64,000 nt of DNA, taken from positions 124,001 to 188,000 of the forward strand of contig NZ_JACIBY010000001.1 in the NCBI RefSeq assembly GCF_014195535.1. Direction: 5' to 3'. This document shows, in pieces, positions 37,274 to 46,243 of the stretch (positions within the stretch are counted from its first letter, which is position 1; every line of letters begins with the position of its first letter). The notes under the pieces were generated by a model. The model saw only the letters and a program-made list of their open reading frames with translations. It did not search any database and was not told where the DNA came from. Origin of the DNA: Runella defluvii. Its GTDB lineage: Bacteria > Bacteroidota > Bacteroidia > Cytophagales > Spirosomataceae. Position numbers and translations under genes: made by a program.

Positions 37274-38380
37274 ATGAACTCTCGTCGCGATTTTCTTCGC
37301 CAAGTGGGCGGTTCGGCCCTTACTTTATCATTGGCTACTACTACTTTTCCCGAACAAGCACACGCTTTACCTGCCGACGGCAAGCAACTTGGCGTGGCTT
37401 TGGTGGGGTTGGGAAGCTACGCCGACCGCGTGGCTACGGCCATGAAAGATTGTAAGTTGGCAAAACTTATAGGGGGTGTCACAGGAACCCCTACTAAAAT
37501 TGATACTTGGAGCACCAAGTTTGGGCTGGACAAAGCCAATTTTTACAGCTACCAAAATTTTGAACAAATCAAAGATAACCCTGCCATCGACGCGGTGTAT
37601 ATAACGCTTCCTAACTCTATGCACCACGAATACGTGATTCGGGCGGCCAAAATGGGGAAGCACGTGATTTGTGAAAAACCAATGTCGGTAACGGTCAAAG
37701 AAGCTGAGGAGATGATTGCCGCCTGCAAAAAAGCGAACGTCAAACTCTATATTGGGTATCGTTTACACTTTGAACCCTATACCCGTGAACTGATTCGCTT
37801 GCGTAAATCGGGCGAATTAGGAAAGATTTTGCACGTAAATTCCTACGATGGTTTCAAAATTGGTGACCCCAAACAGTGGCGTCTCAAGAAAGCCTTAGCG
37901 GGTGGTGGAGCCATGATGGACGTGGGCATTTACTGCATCAATGGTGCGCGTTATGCCACGGGAGAAGAACCGATTTGGGTATCGGCGGAAGAAACCAAAA
38001 CCGACCCTGTTAAATTCAAGGAGGTTGACGAAACCATCACTTGGCAAATGGGCTTCCCAAGCGGAGCGATTGCGTCGTGCGTGACTACCTATAATTTCAA
38101 CAACTTAGAACGATTGTATGTCATCGGGGAAAAAGGCTTTGTCGAGCTTAGTCCCGCGTTTGGCTATGGCCCTATCAAAGGCCGTACTCACCAAGGCGCA
38201 ATGAGTTGGGATACCACCAAAATGCACCAAACGTGGCAAATGGACGGTTTGGCTGACTGTATCCTCAACGGAAAACCCGATCCTAACATGACGGGCGAAG
38301 AAGGACTGAAAGACATGAAAGTGATTGAGGCGGTTTATAAGTCTATTGCAGCTGGGGGGAAAAAGGTGTCGGTGGTTTAA
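37274..38380 (+). CDS. Tat-exported Gfo/Idh/MocA oxidoreductase (glucose-fructose oxidoreductase-like)
   Basis: 368 residues. NSRRDFLRQVGGSALTLSLA is a twin-arginine signal, so the enzyme probably works in the periplasm with a tightly bound cofactor, as glucose-fructose oxidoreductase does. Rossmann motif VALVGLGSYADRVA near 41-54, VICEKPMSVT near 133, and GGGAMMDVGIYCINGARYATG with the catalytic Asp/Tyr region near 212. The substrate is unknown. It is monocistronic by context: a repeat doublet follows. Confidence 0.9.
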   Translation: MNSRRDFLRQVGGSALTLSLATTTFPEQAHALPADGKQLGVALVGLGSYADRVATAMKDCKLAKLIGGVTGTPTKIDTWSTKFGLDKANFYSYQNFEQIKDNPAIDAVYITLPNSMHHEYVIRAAKMGKHVICEKPMSVTVKEAEEMIAACKKANVKLYIGYRLHFEPYTRELIRLRKSGELGKILHVNSYDGFKIGDPKQWRLKKALAGGGAMMDVGIYCINGARYATGEEPIWVSAEETKTDPVKFKEVDETITWQMGFPSGAIASCVTTYNFNNLERLYVIGEKGFVELSPAFGYGPIKGRTHQGAMSWDTTKMHQTWQMDGLADCILNGKPDPNMTGEEGLKDMKVIEAVYKSIAAGGKKVSVV

Positions 38381-38385
38381 CCTGA

Positions 38386-38552
38386 TTTCGGTCAGACGAT
38401 AGTCAGACCGCTAGGGCAGTTGCAAGCAAAAAATACTAAGGGCGGTCTGACTACCGTCTGACCGTAGTTCGAGGTTTCGGTCAGACGATAGTCAGACCGC
38501 TAGTGCAGGTGCAAGCAAAAAATGCTAAGGACGGTCTGACTGCCGTCTGACC
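38386..38552. repeat. Tandem pair of 78-bp palindromic repeats
   Basis: Copies at 38386-38463 and 38475-38552 differ at only five positions and are separated by 11 bases. In each, GGTCAGACGATAGTCAGACCG at the left (also with internal dyads) is matched by a complementary arm ending GTCTGACC, with a central GCAAGCAAAAAAT. Each unit could fold into a cruciform or RNA hairpin. It occupies about half of the 312-bp gap 38381-38692. The rest holds a -7 box TATTTTTG at 38664-38671, which could serve the lipoprotein gene at 38693. Confidence 0.88.
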
Positions 38553-38692
38553 AATGTTTGGCGACAGTCAGAATTAACGAATTGTAAAACCACACTCATT
38601 AAACGTACCTAAAACTTCATTTGAGCTTAACTTTTGCGTGAAATAGGGGTAATACCACGAAGCTATTTTTGCAGCTTAATCCATTTCGTTAT

Positions 38693-40192
38693 ATGCAAAA
38701 GATACTTTTACCCCTCACGCTATTGTTGTTTGTATATGCTTGTGCCGATCACCGTCTCGACCCTGCATTCAATGAAAACCCTGCTACTTTTGCCGAAATT
38801 GCAAGCATTGATATCGGTGACACAGGCGCTGCTGAGATTAGCGCGTATGATCCCACTACTGGGCGCTTGTTTGTGGTCAATAACAGTACCGTTAACAAAA
38901 TTGACATCCTAGAAGTAGGAGCGAATGGCCAGCTCAAGGTCATCGGAAATATCAGCATGGCTCCGTACGGCGGAGCTGTCAATAGCCTTAGCATTTATAA
39001 TGGTAAATTAGCGGCCGCTATTGAGTCATCTACCAAAACGGATCCAGGCAAGGTTGTGGTATTCAACACCATTGACCAAAAAGAAGTAAAAGTTATCCCA
39101 GTAGGTGCTTTGCCTGACATGGTAACGTTTTCGCCTGATGGTCGTTTTATTCTTTCTGCCAACGAAGGCGAACCCAATGACGCCTACACCATCGACCCCG
39201 TTGGAAGCGTTTCTATCATTTCGGTGGATGATAATTATTCGGTAAAAACCCTTGATTTTTCGGGTTTTGCGCCTCAGCAAGCAGCCCTTAAAGCCCAAGG
39301 ATTGCGTATTTTTGGATTAAACGCCAGTTTTGCCCAAGACATTGAACCCGAATACATTACCGTATCAGAAGACTCAAAAACCGCTTGGGTGACGTTGCAA
39401 GAAAACAATGCCATTGCCAAAATTGACCTTACGCCAAAAGCGATTACCACCATTTTTCCATTAGGCTTCAAAAATTATAACCTCGATGAAAACGCCATCG
39501 ACGTGAGCGACCAAGACAATGCCATTGCGTTGAAAAAATGGCCTGCTTTTGGGATGTATCAGCCCGACGCCATTGCCGTTCTAGAGTCAGGTGGTGTGCC
39601 TTATCTTTTCACGGCCAACGAAGGTGACGCCCGCGAATACACTGGTTTTTCCGAAATCCGTCGTGTAAATCACAGTTCAATAGTACTCGACCCAACGGCC
39701 TTTCCTAACGCCGCTACCCTCAAAGCCACTGCTCAAATGGGACGTCTAAACATTACTACCACGCTCGGTGATACCGATGGAGACGGAGATTACGACGGAT
39801 TGTATTCATTGGGAGCACGTTCGTTTAGTGTATGGAACGGAAATACGGGCGCTCGGGTATTCGACAGCAAAAATGAGCTTGAAGTGCACAGCATTGCCGC
39901 GGGAGTGTATGACGACGCTCGTAGCGACGACAAAGGCGTTGAGCCTGAAGGTATTGCCATCGGTCAAGTCGGGACTCGCAAAGTAGCTTTTGTAGGCATG
40001 GAACGCGCCGACGCAGTGGCTGTTTATGACGTGACCAATCCCACTGCTCCCGTCTTTTTACAACTTCTCAAGACGGGTGATGCACCAGAAGGTGTTTTGT
40101 TTGTCCCCGCAAACCAAAGCCCGCTCAAGAAAAGCTTATTGATTGTCAGCAGTGAAAACGACGGCGTTATCAAAATTTACCGTCCTCAATAA
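38693..40192 (+). CDS. Choice-of-anchor-I-type beta-propeller lipoprotein
   Basis: 499 residues from the ATG at 38693 (MQKILLPLTLLLFVYAC), a lipoprotein signal with lipidated Cys at 17. The body repeats propeller-like segments such as GALPDMVTFSPDGRFILSAN and EGDAREYTGFSE, and resembles the esterase-like or alkaline-phosphatase-linked choice-of-anchor I domain. An Asp-rich DTDGDGDYDG stretch is probably calcium-binding. Known relatives are surface proteins of uncertain enzymatic function. No partner gene is evident. Confidence 0.78.
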   Translation: MQKILLPLTLLLFVYACADHRLDPAFNENPATFAEIASIDIGDTGAAEISAYDPTTGRLFVVNNSTVNKIDILEVGANGQLKVIGNISMAPYGGAVNSLSIYNGKLAAAIESSTKTDPGKVVVFNTIDQKEVKVIPVGALPDMVTFSPDGRFILSANEGEPNDAYTIDPVGSVSIISVDDNYSVKTLDFSGFAPQQAALKAQGLRIFGLNASFAQDIEPEYITVSEDSKTAWVTLQENNAIAKIDLTPKAITTIFPLGFKNYNLDENAIDVSDQDNAIALKKWPAFGMYQPDAIAVLESGGVPYLFTANEGDAREYTGFSEIRRVNHSSIVLDPTAFPNAATLKATAQMGRLNITTTLGDTDGDGDYDGLYSLGARSFSVWNGNTGARVFDSKNELEVHSIAAGVYDDARSDDKGVEPEGIAIGQVGTRKVAFVGMERADAVAVYDVTNPTAPVFLQLLKTGDAPEGVLFVPANQSPLKKSLLIVSSENDGVIKIYRPQ

Positions 40193-40200
40193 GGAGAAAA

Positions 40201-40222
40201 TTGTGGTTGTGAGCAACCACAA
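40201..40222. repeat. Hairpin TTGTGGTTG-TGAG-CAACCACAA
   Basis: A perfect 9-bp stem with TGAG loop, 9 bases after a stop codon. The core GGTTG-TGAG-CAACC is the reverse-strand form of the hairpin at 1986, 17578 and 47142. Confidence 0.7.
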
Positions 40223-40255
40223 TCACAAAACGGTAACGATACCTAATCAATCTGT

Positions 40256-40288
40256 CAACGGCGTTGCCTAATTTAGGCAGCGCCGTTG
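40256..40288 (+). terminator. Hairpin terminator after the propeller lipoprotein gene
   Basis: CAACGGCG-T-TGCC pairs with GGCA-G-CGCCGTTG with one mismatch around TAATTTA, followed by a loose T-rich tail. It ends the 38693-40192 transcript. Confidence 0.65.
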
Positions 40289-40347
40289 TGGTTTTTGGTG
40301 CTAAATTCCGAAAAAATTGGTATGTTTCGTGTTTAAACATCATCAAC

Positions 40348-41229
40348 ATGAAACTTCTCTACCTAACTCTTCTTTCTTGTTTATCCCTCTGCGTTTTTGC
40401 CCAGAAACCTCCAATCTCTAGCCTTAAAGAGACGATTACAGCACGCCTCAAAACCGTAGAAGGGGAGTTCGCAGTTGCTTTTAAAGACCTTCAAACGCAA
40501 GAGACCCTTTTTATTAATGATCACGAAAACTTCCACGCAGCGAGTACCATGAAAACGCCCGTGATGATTGAGGTTTTCAAGCAAGCCAAAGCTAAAAAAT
40601 TCAAACTTACGGATTCGATTTTGGTCAAAAATGAATTCAAGAGCATAGTCGATGGCAGCCCGTTTAAGCTTGACATTAGCGACGACAGCGCCGATGATAT
40701 GTATCGCCAAATTGGCAAAAAAATGACGATTTATGACCTCACCTATCAAATGATTATTGTGAGTAGTAACCTTGCCACGAATATTTTGATAGACCTCGTG
40801 GACGCCAAAAATGCCAATACAACCATGCGTCAACTTGGGGCGCAAGATATTCAGGTTTTGCGAGGAGTGGAAGACACCAAAGCGTTTCAGAAAGGACTGA
40901 ACAACTCCGTCACAGCTTATGATTTGATGCTTATTTTTGAAAAAATTGCGTTGAAAAAAGTGGTCAACAGAAAAGCCTGTGATGCCATGATTCGTATTTT
41001 GTTTGATCAAAAATTCAACGAAATTATTCCTGCCCAACTTCCCACCAACGTCAAGGTGGCTCACAAAACAGGTTCCATTACGGGAGTTCAGCACGACTCG
41101 GGCATCGTATTTCTTCCCGATGGACGAAAATATGTGCTGGTTTTATTGTCAAAGAAATTGACCAAACCCAAAGAAGGAGTAAAAGCACTCGCGGATATTT
41201 CAAGGCTAATTTATGAAGCCGTAAAATAA
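40348..41229 (+). CDS. Class A beta-lactamase-fold serine hydrolase
   Basis: 293 residues from the ATG at 40348, with a signal ending near FAQ. S66-T-M-K69 is the nucleophile/base motif, S139-S-N141 replaces the SDN motif and K240-T-G242 is the third motif, so the penicillin-recognising fold is clear. At the omega loop the usual ExxLN appears as QKGLN (181-185), so the deacylating glutamate of class A enzymes seems to be replaced by Gln. That makes efficient beta-lactamase activity doubtful and a peptidase or esterase role possible. No resistance phenotype should be assumed. Confidence 0.85.
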   Translation: MKLLYLTLLSCLSLCVFAQKPPISSLKETITARLKTVEGEFAVAFKDLQTQETLFINDHENFHAASTMKTPVMIEVFKQAKAKKFKLTDSILVKNEFKSIVDGSPFKLDISDDSADDMYRQIGKKMTIYDLTYQMIIVSSNLATNILIDLVDAKNANTTMRQLGAQDIQVLRGVEDTKAFQKGLNNSVTAYDLMLIFEKIALKKVVNRKACDAMIRILFDQKFNEIIPAQLPTNVKVAHKTGSITGVQHDSGIVFLPDGRKYVLVLLSKKLTKPKEGVKALADISRLIYEAVK

Positions 41230-41396
41230 GTTTGGGCTATCTTTGGAAGGTTTAGGGAAGCTAATCGTAAGTTTAGTAAAAAAATTTGTGTCAAAAAGGC
41301 GGTAGAACATAGCCTTTTTTAGCCTTTTCGTGGGCTTTTTGGTGATTTTTGTCTTTTTTTCAATGAAATGTATTTCTTTCTACCAGAATAAGTCAC

Positions 41397-41575
41397 TAAC
41401 TTTGTAGAGTTGTTTAAACGACTGCCACCAAAATAGGCTGTGTTTAAGTAAACTAGAAGCTACTACATTTACTAATGATGTTACTTCTTATTATAAGAAG
41501 AGTCAAAATAAAGAGTTTTTCATAACGTTGAGTAAAGTCAAAAAGCCGCGCGGATCTTCTGCACGGCTTTTTTGT
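41397..41575 (+). ncRNA. Candidate small RNA between a promoter box and a terminator
   Basis: A -7 box TAACTTTG at 41397-41404 with TTTC at 41377-41380 as a weak -33 element is followed by about 135 bases without an open reading frame and then a terminator. In between are AGTTGTTTAAACGACT (palindromic with wobble, right after the box) and CTTCTTAT-T-ATAAGAAG (41484-41500). It lies in the 366-bp gap 41230-41595. The alternative is that the terminator only serves the flanking genes and the box is accidental. Confidence 0.35.
41540..41573. terminator. Bidirectional terminator
   Basis: AAAAAGCCGCGC pairs with GCACGGCTTTTTT with one mismatch around a 9-base loop; A run on the left and T run on the right. 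It ends the acyl-CoA dehydrogenase transcript on the minus strand and any transcript from the left. Confidence 0.8.
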
Positions 41576-41595
41576 TTTTATACTATTCAATAGAA

Positions 41596-43392
41596 TTAGA
41601 ACCACTCGGGCTGCATCTCCACCGTTGCTCGATTCTGACTAAGAAGACGCTTAGCCAGCGCCGTTGTTTTTGCCAATTCATATTCAAAGAAATAATGAGC
41701 GGTCGCTATTTTCCCTTGGTAAAAATGGCGTTCTGAATCGGCGTTGGCATCCGCCAGTTTTTTGTTTGCTTCGGTTGCTTGTTTGAGCCACTGCCAAGCG
41801 ATGGTCGTAATTCCAAACATTTCTAAATACAGCGTAGCATCGGCCAAAAACGCCTCCACATTTTGCGGAGCTATCGCCAACAAATGCCCCGTTACTTGTT
41901 GTACCTTGAGCAATGTCTTTTCCAACTGCTCGGCCCAAATAGGTAGCTTTGGTTCGTTGGCAACGGCTTTGGCCTGCGCGATGGCTAGGCTCATTTCTTC
42001 GGCCAGCAATTGTACCGCTTTTCCACCTTTGAGGGTAATTTTTCGGCCTAACAAATCGAGCCCATGAATCCCCGTTGTGCCTTCGTGAATGGGATGAATA
42101 CGGGCTTCGCGGTAATATTGTTCGAGCGGGAAATCGGTCGTATAGCCTGCACCTCCCAAAATCTGCACGGCGGCACTGGTAGTTTGGCAGCACATTTCGG
42201 ACGGATACGATTTGGCAATGGGCGTAAGCAAATCCAGTAAAAGTTCGGCTCTTTCTTTATCGGTGCCTTGGGCTACGTGGGCAATATCGGCCCAAAGTCC
42301 ACACTGCAACAACAACGATAGCGAACCTTCGACCACCGACTTTTGAAATAATAACATTCGTTTGACATCGGCGTGGTGGATAATCAGCGTCTGAGGCTGG
42401 GTTGGGTCTTTGGCTGCGATGGGCCTGCCTTGCGGGCGCTCTTTGGCATAGGCCAACGAAGCGTGGTAAGCCGCCGTACCGATGGCCGCCGCGTTGGTGC
42501 CCACTCCAACCCGAGCTTCGTTCATCATTTGGAACATATAACTCAAGCCTCTGTGTTCTTCGCCCACCAAATAGCCTACACAATCGGCATCCGAGCCAAA
42601 CATCAAGTGCGCAATGGGTGCTCCTTTGTAGCCCATTTTATGATAGACCCCTGCCGTGGTGACGCCGTTAGGCACCAATCCTTCAGGGGTAACGCGTTGC
42701 TGAGGTACTACAAACAAAGAAATTCCTTTGGTGCCCGCAGGCCCACCTTTGATTTTGGCCAACAACAAGTGAACTACGTTTTCGCACGCGTCGTGGTCGC
42801 CGCACGAAATAAAGATTTTTTGCCCTTGTATTTTGTAAATACCTGCGGTTTGGGTGGGCTCGGCACTGGTAGAAATGTCTGATAATGAGCTTCCTGCGTT
42901 GGGTTCGGTCAGGGCCATGGTGCCTTGCCAACGGCCGTTGTACATGTTGGGCGTGTAGGTGTCAATCAGTTCGGGAGAACCAAAACTTCGAATCAAATTG
43001 GCCGCTCCTGTGGTCAAAAATGGATACACACTGGCCGAATAATTGGCGGCTTGAAAAATAAACGCTGCCGCATTGTGAACCGTCGCGGGGAGTTGTTGCC
43101 CGCCTTCTTCGTAGCGAAAAGTGGCATTTATCCAGCCATCTTCCCCAAAACGCCGCGTGATGGCTTTCATCCCTTCGTGGACGCGGATTTTGCCATCGAC
43201 AAGTTGGGGCTCATTTCGGTCCATTTCGGTGAGTAAAGGACGCAGCATTTTGTCGGCGATTTGCTCGGCGGCGTCCAGCACCATGTCAAACGATTCCCGA
43301 TTGTGGTCTTGGAAGTACGGGTATTGTACCAACTGCTCCACGTCAAGCAGTTGGTACAGATTAAATTGAAGGTCGCGTTTTGAGAAAAACAT
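41596..43392 (-). CDS. Acyl-CoA dehydrogenase, long form
   Basis: 598 residues with N-terminal helical, middle beta (MALTEPNAGSSLSDI, the FAD-binding motif) and C-terminal helical domains, plus an extra C-terminal domain of about 120 residues that marks the DmdC/FadE-like long branch. The catalytic base is probably Glu in IHEGTTGIHGLDLLGRK. It introduces a double bond into acyl-CoA, the first step of beta-oxidation. fadD lies 4 bases upstream, so substrates are likely long-chain acyl-CoAs made by that ligase. Confidence 0.93.
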   Translation of the reverse strand: MFFSKRDLQFNLYQLLDVEQLVQYPYFQDHNRESFDMVLDAAEQIADKMLRPLLTEMDRNEPQLVDGKIRVHEGMKAITRRFGEDGWINATFRYEEGGQQLPATVHNAAAFIFQAANYSASVYPFLTTGAANLIRSFGSPELIDTYTPNMYNGRWQGTMALTEPNAGSSLSDISTSAEPTQTAGIYKIQGQKIFISCGDHDACENVVHLLLAKIKGGPAGTKGISLFVVPQQRVTPEGLVPNGVTTAGVYHKMGYKGAPIAHLMFGSDADCVGYLVGEEHRGLSYMFQMMNEARVGVGTNAAAIGTAAYHASLAYAKERPQGRPIAAKDPTQPQTLIIHHADVKRMLLFQKSVVEGSLSLLLQCGLWADIAHVAQGTDKERAELLLDLLTPIAKSYPSEMCCQTTSAAVQILGGAGYTTDFPLEQYYREARIHPIHEGTTGIHGLDLLGRKITLKGGKAVQLLAEEMSLAIAQAKAVANEPKLPIWAEQLEKTLLKVQQVTGHLLAIAPQNVEAFLADATLYLEMFGITTIAWQWLKQATEANKKLADANADSERHFYQGKIATAHYFFEYELAKTTALAKRLLSQNRATVEMQPEWF

Positions 43393-43396
43393 ACAA

Positions 43397-45109
43397 TTAT
43401 TTTTTTACCTCATCCCGCAAAGCTTTTCGTAGAATTTTGCCTACGTTGGTCTTGGGCAATTCGGTACGGAATTCGATGTGCTTAGGGCATTTGTAGGCCG
43501 TCAAGTTTTCGCGGCAATAGGCCATAATTTGCTCTTTTGTAAGGCTTTCGTCTTTTTTTACCACAAAAATCTTCACCGCTTCGGTTGTTTTTTCGTCGGG
43601 TACACCAATACAAGCAACCTCCAAAACACCCTGACATTGGGCTACGACATCTTCTATTTCGTTGGGATACACGTTGAAACCTGACACAAGTACCATGTCT
43701 TTCTTACGGTCAACGATTTTGAAAAAGCCATCAGCATCCATCACCCCAACATCCCCCGTTTTGAACCACTGACGGCCATCGGCAGGGTCGGTAAACATCA
43801 CTTTGGCCGTTTCGTCGGGGCGGTTGTAGTATCCTGGCATTACCTGTGGCCCTAATGCGCAGATTTCACCCGCTTCGCCTATGTCGGCCCAGGTGCTATC
43901 GTCGCGCATGATGCGCATTTCAGTACTAGGGAAGGGGATTCCGATGGTGCCGACGCGGTTGTCGGTGGTTTTCAATGGGTTGGCACAAAGCACGGGCGAC
44001 GTCTCAGACAAGCCGTAGCCCTCGGTGGGCAAATTGCCTGTGAGCTTATACCAGCGTTCGGCCACCACTTTTTGTAGTGCCATTCCTCCCGCCGAGGTTA
44101 TTTTGAGGCCGCTAAAATCCACCTCGCCAATTTTAGGGTTGTTCATTAAGCCATTGTACAGCGTATTTACCCCCGTAAAGGTGGTCACTTTGTATTTTTT
44201 GAGGTCTTTGATAAATGCCTCCATATCGCGTGGATTGGTAATCAACAGGTTCATTCCGCCGTTTTTAAGGGCAGAAAGGGCGTTGCACGTAAGCGCGTAC
44301 ACGTGGTACAGCGGCAAGGCGGCCACAATCACGTTGGTTTGTCCTTCGGGAATCGTATTGAGCATCGGGCTCAAATAAACGCAGTTGGCTTCTACGTTAG
44401 AAATAATGTTGCGGTGAGTGAGCATGGCGCCTTTCGACACCCCCGTTGTCCCACCCGTATATTGAATAAAGGCCAAGTCTGAATTTCTCAAATCAGGTTT
44501 TTGGTATTCGGCGGCGGAGCCTTTGCTCAACGCATCCGTAAACGACTTTGCGGTAGGAAGGTCATAGTCAGGAACCATCTTTTTGACATTCTTTACCACA
44601 AAATTGACAAGTTGTTTTTTGCCAAAACCCAACAAATCGCCAATCTCGGTGACCAGTACGTGCTCGATATTGGTATGGGGAAGCACTTTTTCTAAGTTAG
44701 AGGCAAAGTTGGCCAAAATCACAATGGCTTTTGCTCCCGAATCTTTGAACTGGTGCTCCATTTCGCGGGGCGTATAAAGCGGATTGGTGTTGACCACCGT
44801 GAGCCCTGCCCGCAATGCGCCAAACATCGCAATGGGGTATTGCAGTACGTTGGGCATTTGAATCGCAAGGCGGTCGCCTTTTTGGAGGCCAATGCTTTGC
44901 AGGTAGGCCGCAAAATTGCGCGACTGTTTATCTAACTCAGCATACGTAATTTCTTTCCCCATGCAAGCGTAAGCTTTACGCGAAGCATATTTGGTAAAGC
45001 CTTCGTCAATCATTTCTAACAACGACGAATAGACATCTGGATTAATTTCAAAGGGCATTCCCGCTGGATAAAATTTTAGCCACGGAAAGGTATCTCTAGT
45101 TACAGCCAT
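43397..45109 (-). CDS. fadD: Long-chain fatty acid-CoA ligase
   Basis: 570 residues of the ANL superfamily. The nucleotide motif YTGGTTGVSKGAMLTH near 215-230, GYGLSETSPV near 345, the hinge Asp in WFKTGDVGVMD and the C-terminal catalytic Lys in LPKTNVGKILRK are all present. It activates fatty acids with ATP to acyl-AMP and then acyl-CoA. It heads a two-gene operon with the acyl-CoA dehydrogenase for fatty-acid degradation. Confidence 0.93.
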   Translation of the reverse strand: MAVTRDTFPWLKFYPAGMPFEINPDVYSSLLEMIDEGFTKYASRKAYACMGKEITYAELDKQSRNFAAYLQSIGLQKGDRLAIQMPNVLQYPIAMFGALRAGLTVVNTNPLYTPREMEHQFKDSGAKAIVILANFASNLEKVLPHTNIEHVLVTEIGDLLGFGKKQLVNFVVKNVKKMVPDYDLPTAKSFTDALSKGSAAEYQKPDLRNSDLAFIQYTGGTTGVSKGAMLTHRNIISNVEANCVYLSPMLNTIPEGQTNVIVAALPLYHVYALTCNALSALKNGGMNLLITNPRDMEAFIKDLKKYKVTTFTGVNTLYNGLMNNPKIGEVDFSGLKITSAGGMALQKVVAERWYKLTGNLPTEGYGLSETSPVLCANPLKTTDNRVGTIGIPFPSTEMRIMRDDSTWADIGEAGEICALGPQVMPGYYNRPDETAKVMFTDPADGRQWFKTGDVGVMDADGFFKIVDRKKDMVLVSGFNVYPNEIEDVVAQCQGVLEVACIGVPDEKTTEAVKIFVVKKDESLTKEQIMAYCRENLTAYKCPKHIEFRTELPKTNVGKILRKALRDEVKK

Positions 45110-45148
45110 TCAGATTTTAGGTTGATGTTTAGAAAAAATTGTACACTA

Positions 45149-45156
45149 CAAAGATA
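45149..45156 (-). promoter_or_regulatory. -7 box TATCTTTG upstream of fadD
   Basis: On the minus strand TATCTTTG matches TAnnTTTG, 40 bases before the fadD ATG. The -33 element is not clear. Confidence 0.45.
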
Positions 45157-45287
45157 TAAACGAAGTTAGAGGGAAGAAGTTTTACCCCTGACTTTTCATG
45201 ACAAAAAATGATTTTAAGGTCTTTTCCTCTATATTCAGTACGACAGAACGAGCAAAAACGTCTATTGAAAAAAAAACTTTACCCGGT

Positions 45288-45314
45288 TTAAAGTAATTTT
45301 CAACGTTGTTCGTC
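45288..45314 (+). promoter_or_regulatory. ECF-type promoter of the sigma gene
   Basis: TTAAAGTAATTTT (45288-45300), a 10-base spacer and CGTC (45311-45314). The identical 13-mer, spacing and CGTC recur at 46368-46394. CGTC at the -10 position is typical of ECF promoters, so autoregulation is likely. The TTG start is 28 bases downstream. Confidence 0.7.
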
Positions 45315-45341
45315 TAACCAATTAACCACTTAAAATTAACA

Positions 45342-45890
45342 TTGGCAACCGCACGACTACCTATTGTTCAGACCATCAAAAAGTACAGCAAGCAACTTTT
45401 TGGCTTCATTCGTCAGCGCGTAAGCAGCGACGAAGATGCTGAGGATATTTTGCAGGACGTTTGGTACCAACTGAGCAGTCAGCCCGAAGTAGAAGCCATT
45501 GAGCAAGTGGGAAGTTGGCTGTATCGTGTGGCTCGGAACCGCATTGTGGATACCTACCGCAAGCAGCGCCCCGAAACCCTCGAAGATTACGGCTACGAGG
45601 ACGAAGACGGCGAAATCGTGTTCAAGGATTTATTGCTCGCCGACGACGGAACGCCCGAAAGTGACTATCTCCGCGAGTTGTTTTGGCAACAACTCATGGA
45701 AGCCCTCGACGAACTGCCCGAAAACCAGCGCCAGGTATTTGTGTGGAACGAACTCGAAGACGAGACGTTTCAGGAGATTGCTGACCGCACGGGTGAGAAC
45801 ATCAAAACGCTGATTTCTCGCAAGCGCTACGCAGTGCAGCACTTGCGAAAACGGTTGGCGGGTTTGTACCAAGATTTATTGATTGATTAA
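45342..45890 (+). CDS. ECF-type RNA polymerase sigma factor
   Basis: 182 residues from a TTG at 45342; no ATG is available in the N-terminal part, and the start fits the upstream promoter. Region 2: KKYSKQLFGFIRQRVSSDED and AEDILQDVWYQL; region 4: LPENQRQVFVWNELEDETFQ and EIADRTGENIKTLISRKRYA. No FecR-like or other recognisable anti-sigma gene is adjacent; the small membrane protein 23 bases downstream might take that role. The genes that follow end with Hsp20, so a role in envelope or protein-folding stress is inferred. Confidence 0.88.
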   Translation: MATARLPIVQTIKKYSKQLFGFIRQRVSSDEDAEDILQDVWYQLSSQPEVEAIEQVGSWLYRVARNRIVDTYRKQRPETLEDYGYEDEDGEIVFKDLLLADDGTPESDYLRELFWQQLMEALDELPENQRQVFVWNELEDETFQEIADRTGENIKTLISRKRYAVQHLRKRLAGLYQDLLID

Positions 45891-45913
45891 CCATTTTTTT
45901 GACCAACGCAACC

Positions 45914-46243
45914 ATGACTACTAAACACAATCGTCGGGCCTATTTTTTCTTATTTCCGCTTTTTGCGGCGGTGGCCGTTTTGGTACTTGGGGCTGCCGTC
46001 ATGTGGCTTTGGAACGCTATTTTGCCTGCGCTACTGGGAGTAGCATTTATCTCTTACTGGCAAGCCGTGGGGTTGTTGATTTTGTGCCGTTTGTTGTTTG
46101 GGAACTTTAGCCGTGGCAAGGGCGCACCTTGGGCACAGCACGCCCAAAAGAAAGCTGCTTTTCGGGAAAAATGGCTACACATGAACGAGGAAGAGCGCGC
46201 TCGCTTGCGCGAAGAATGGCGCAAACGTTGCGGTAAAAATTAA
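45914..46243 (+). CDS. Small membrane protein, candidate sigma partner
   Basis: 109 residues from the ATG at 45914. Two hydrophobic segments (FFLFPLFAAVAVLVLGAAVM and LPALLGVAFISYWQAVGLLI) are followed by a charged cytoplasmic tail with WLHMNEEERARLREEWRKRC. The Glu/Arg-rich tail is short and helical and could contact the sigma factor, but no family is recognised. It is translated from the same transcript as the sigma gene (gap of 23 bases). Confidence 0.75.
   Translation: MTTKHNRRAYFFLFPLFAAVAVLVLGAAVMWLWNAILPALLGVAFISYWQAVGLLILCRLLFGNFSRGKGAPWAQHAQKKAAFREKWLHMNEEERARLREEWRKRCGKN

Noticed and set aside
40381-41094. A 237-codon open frame opposite the beta-lactamase-fold gene
   Set aside because: The opposite strand has the full S-x-x-K and KTG motifs; this frame is a shadow.
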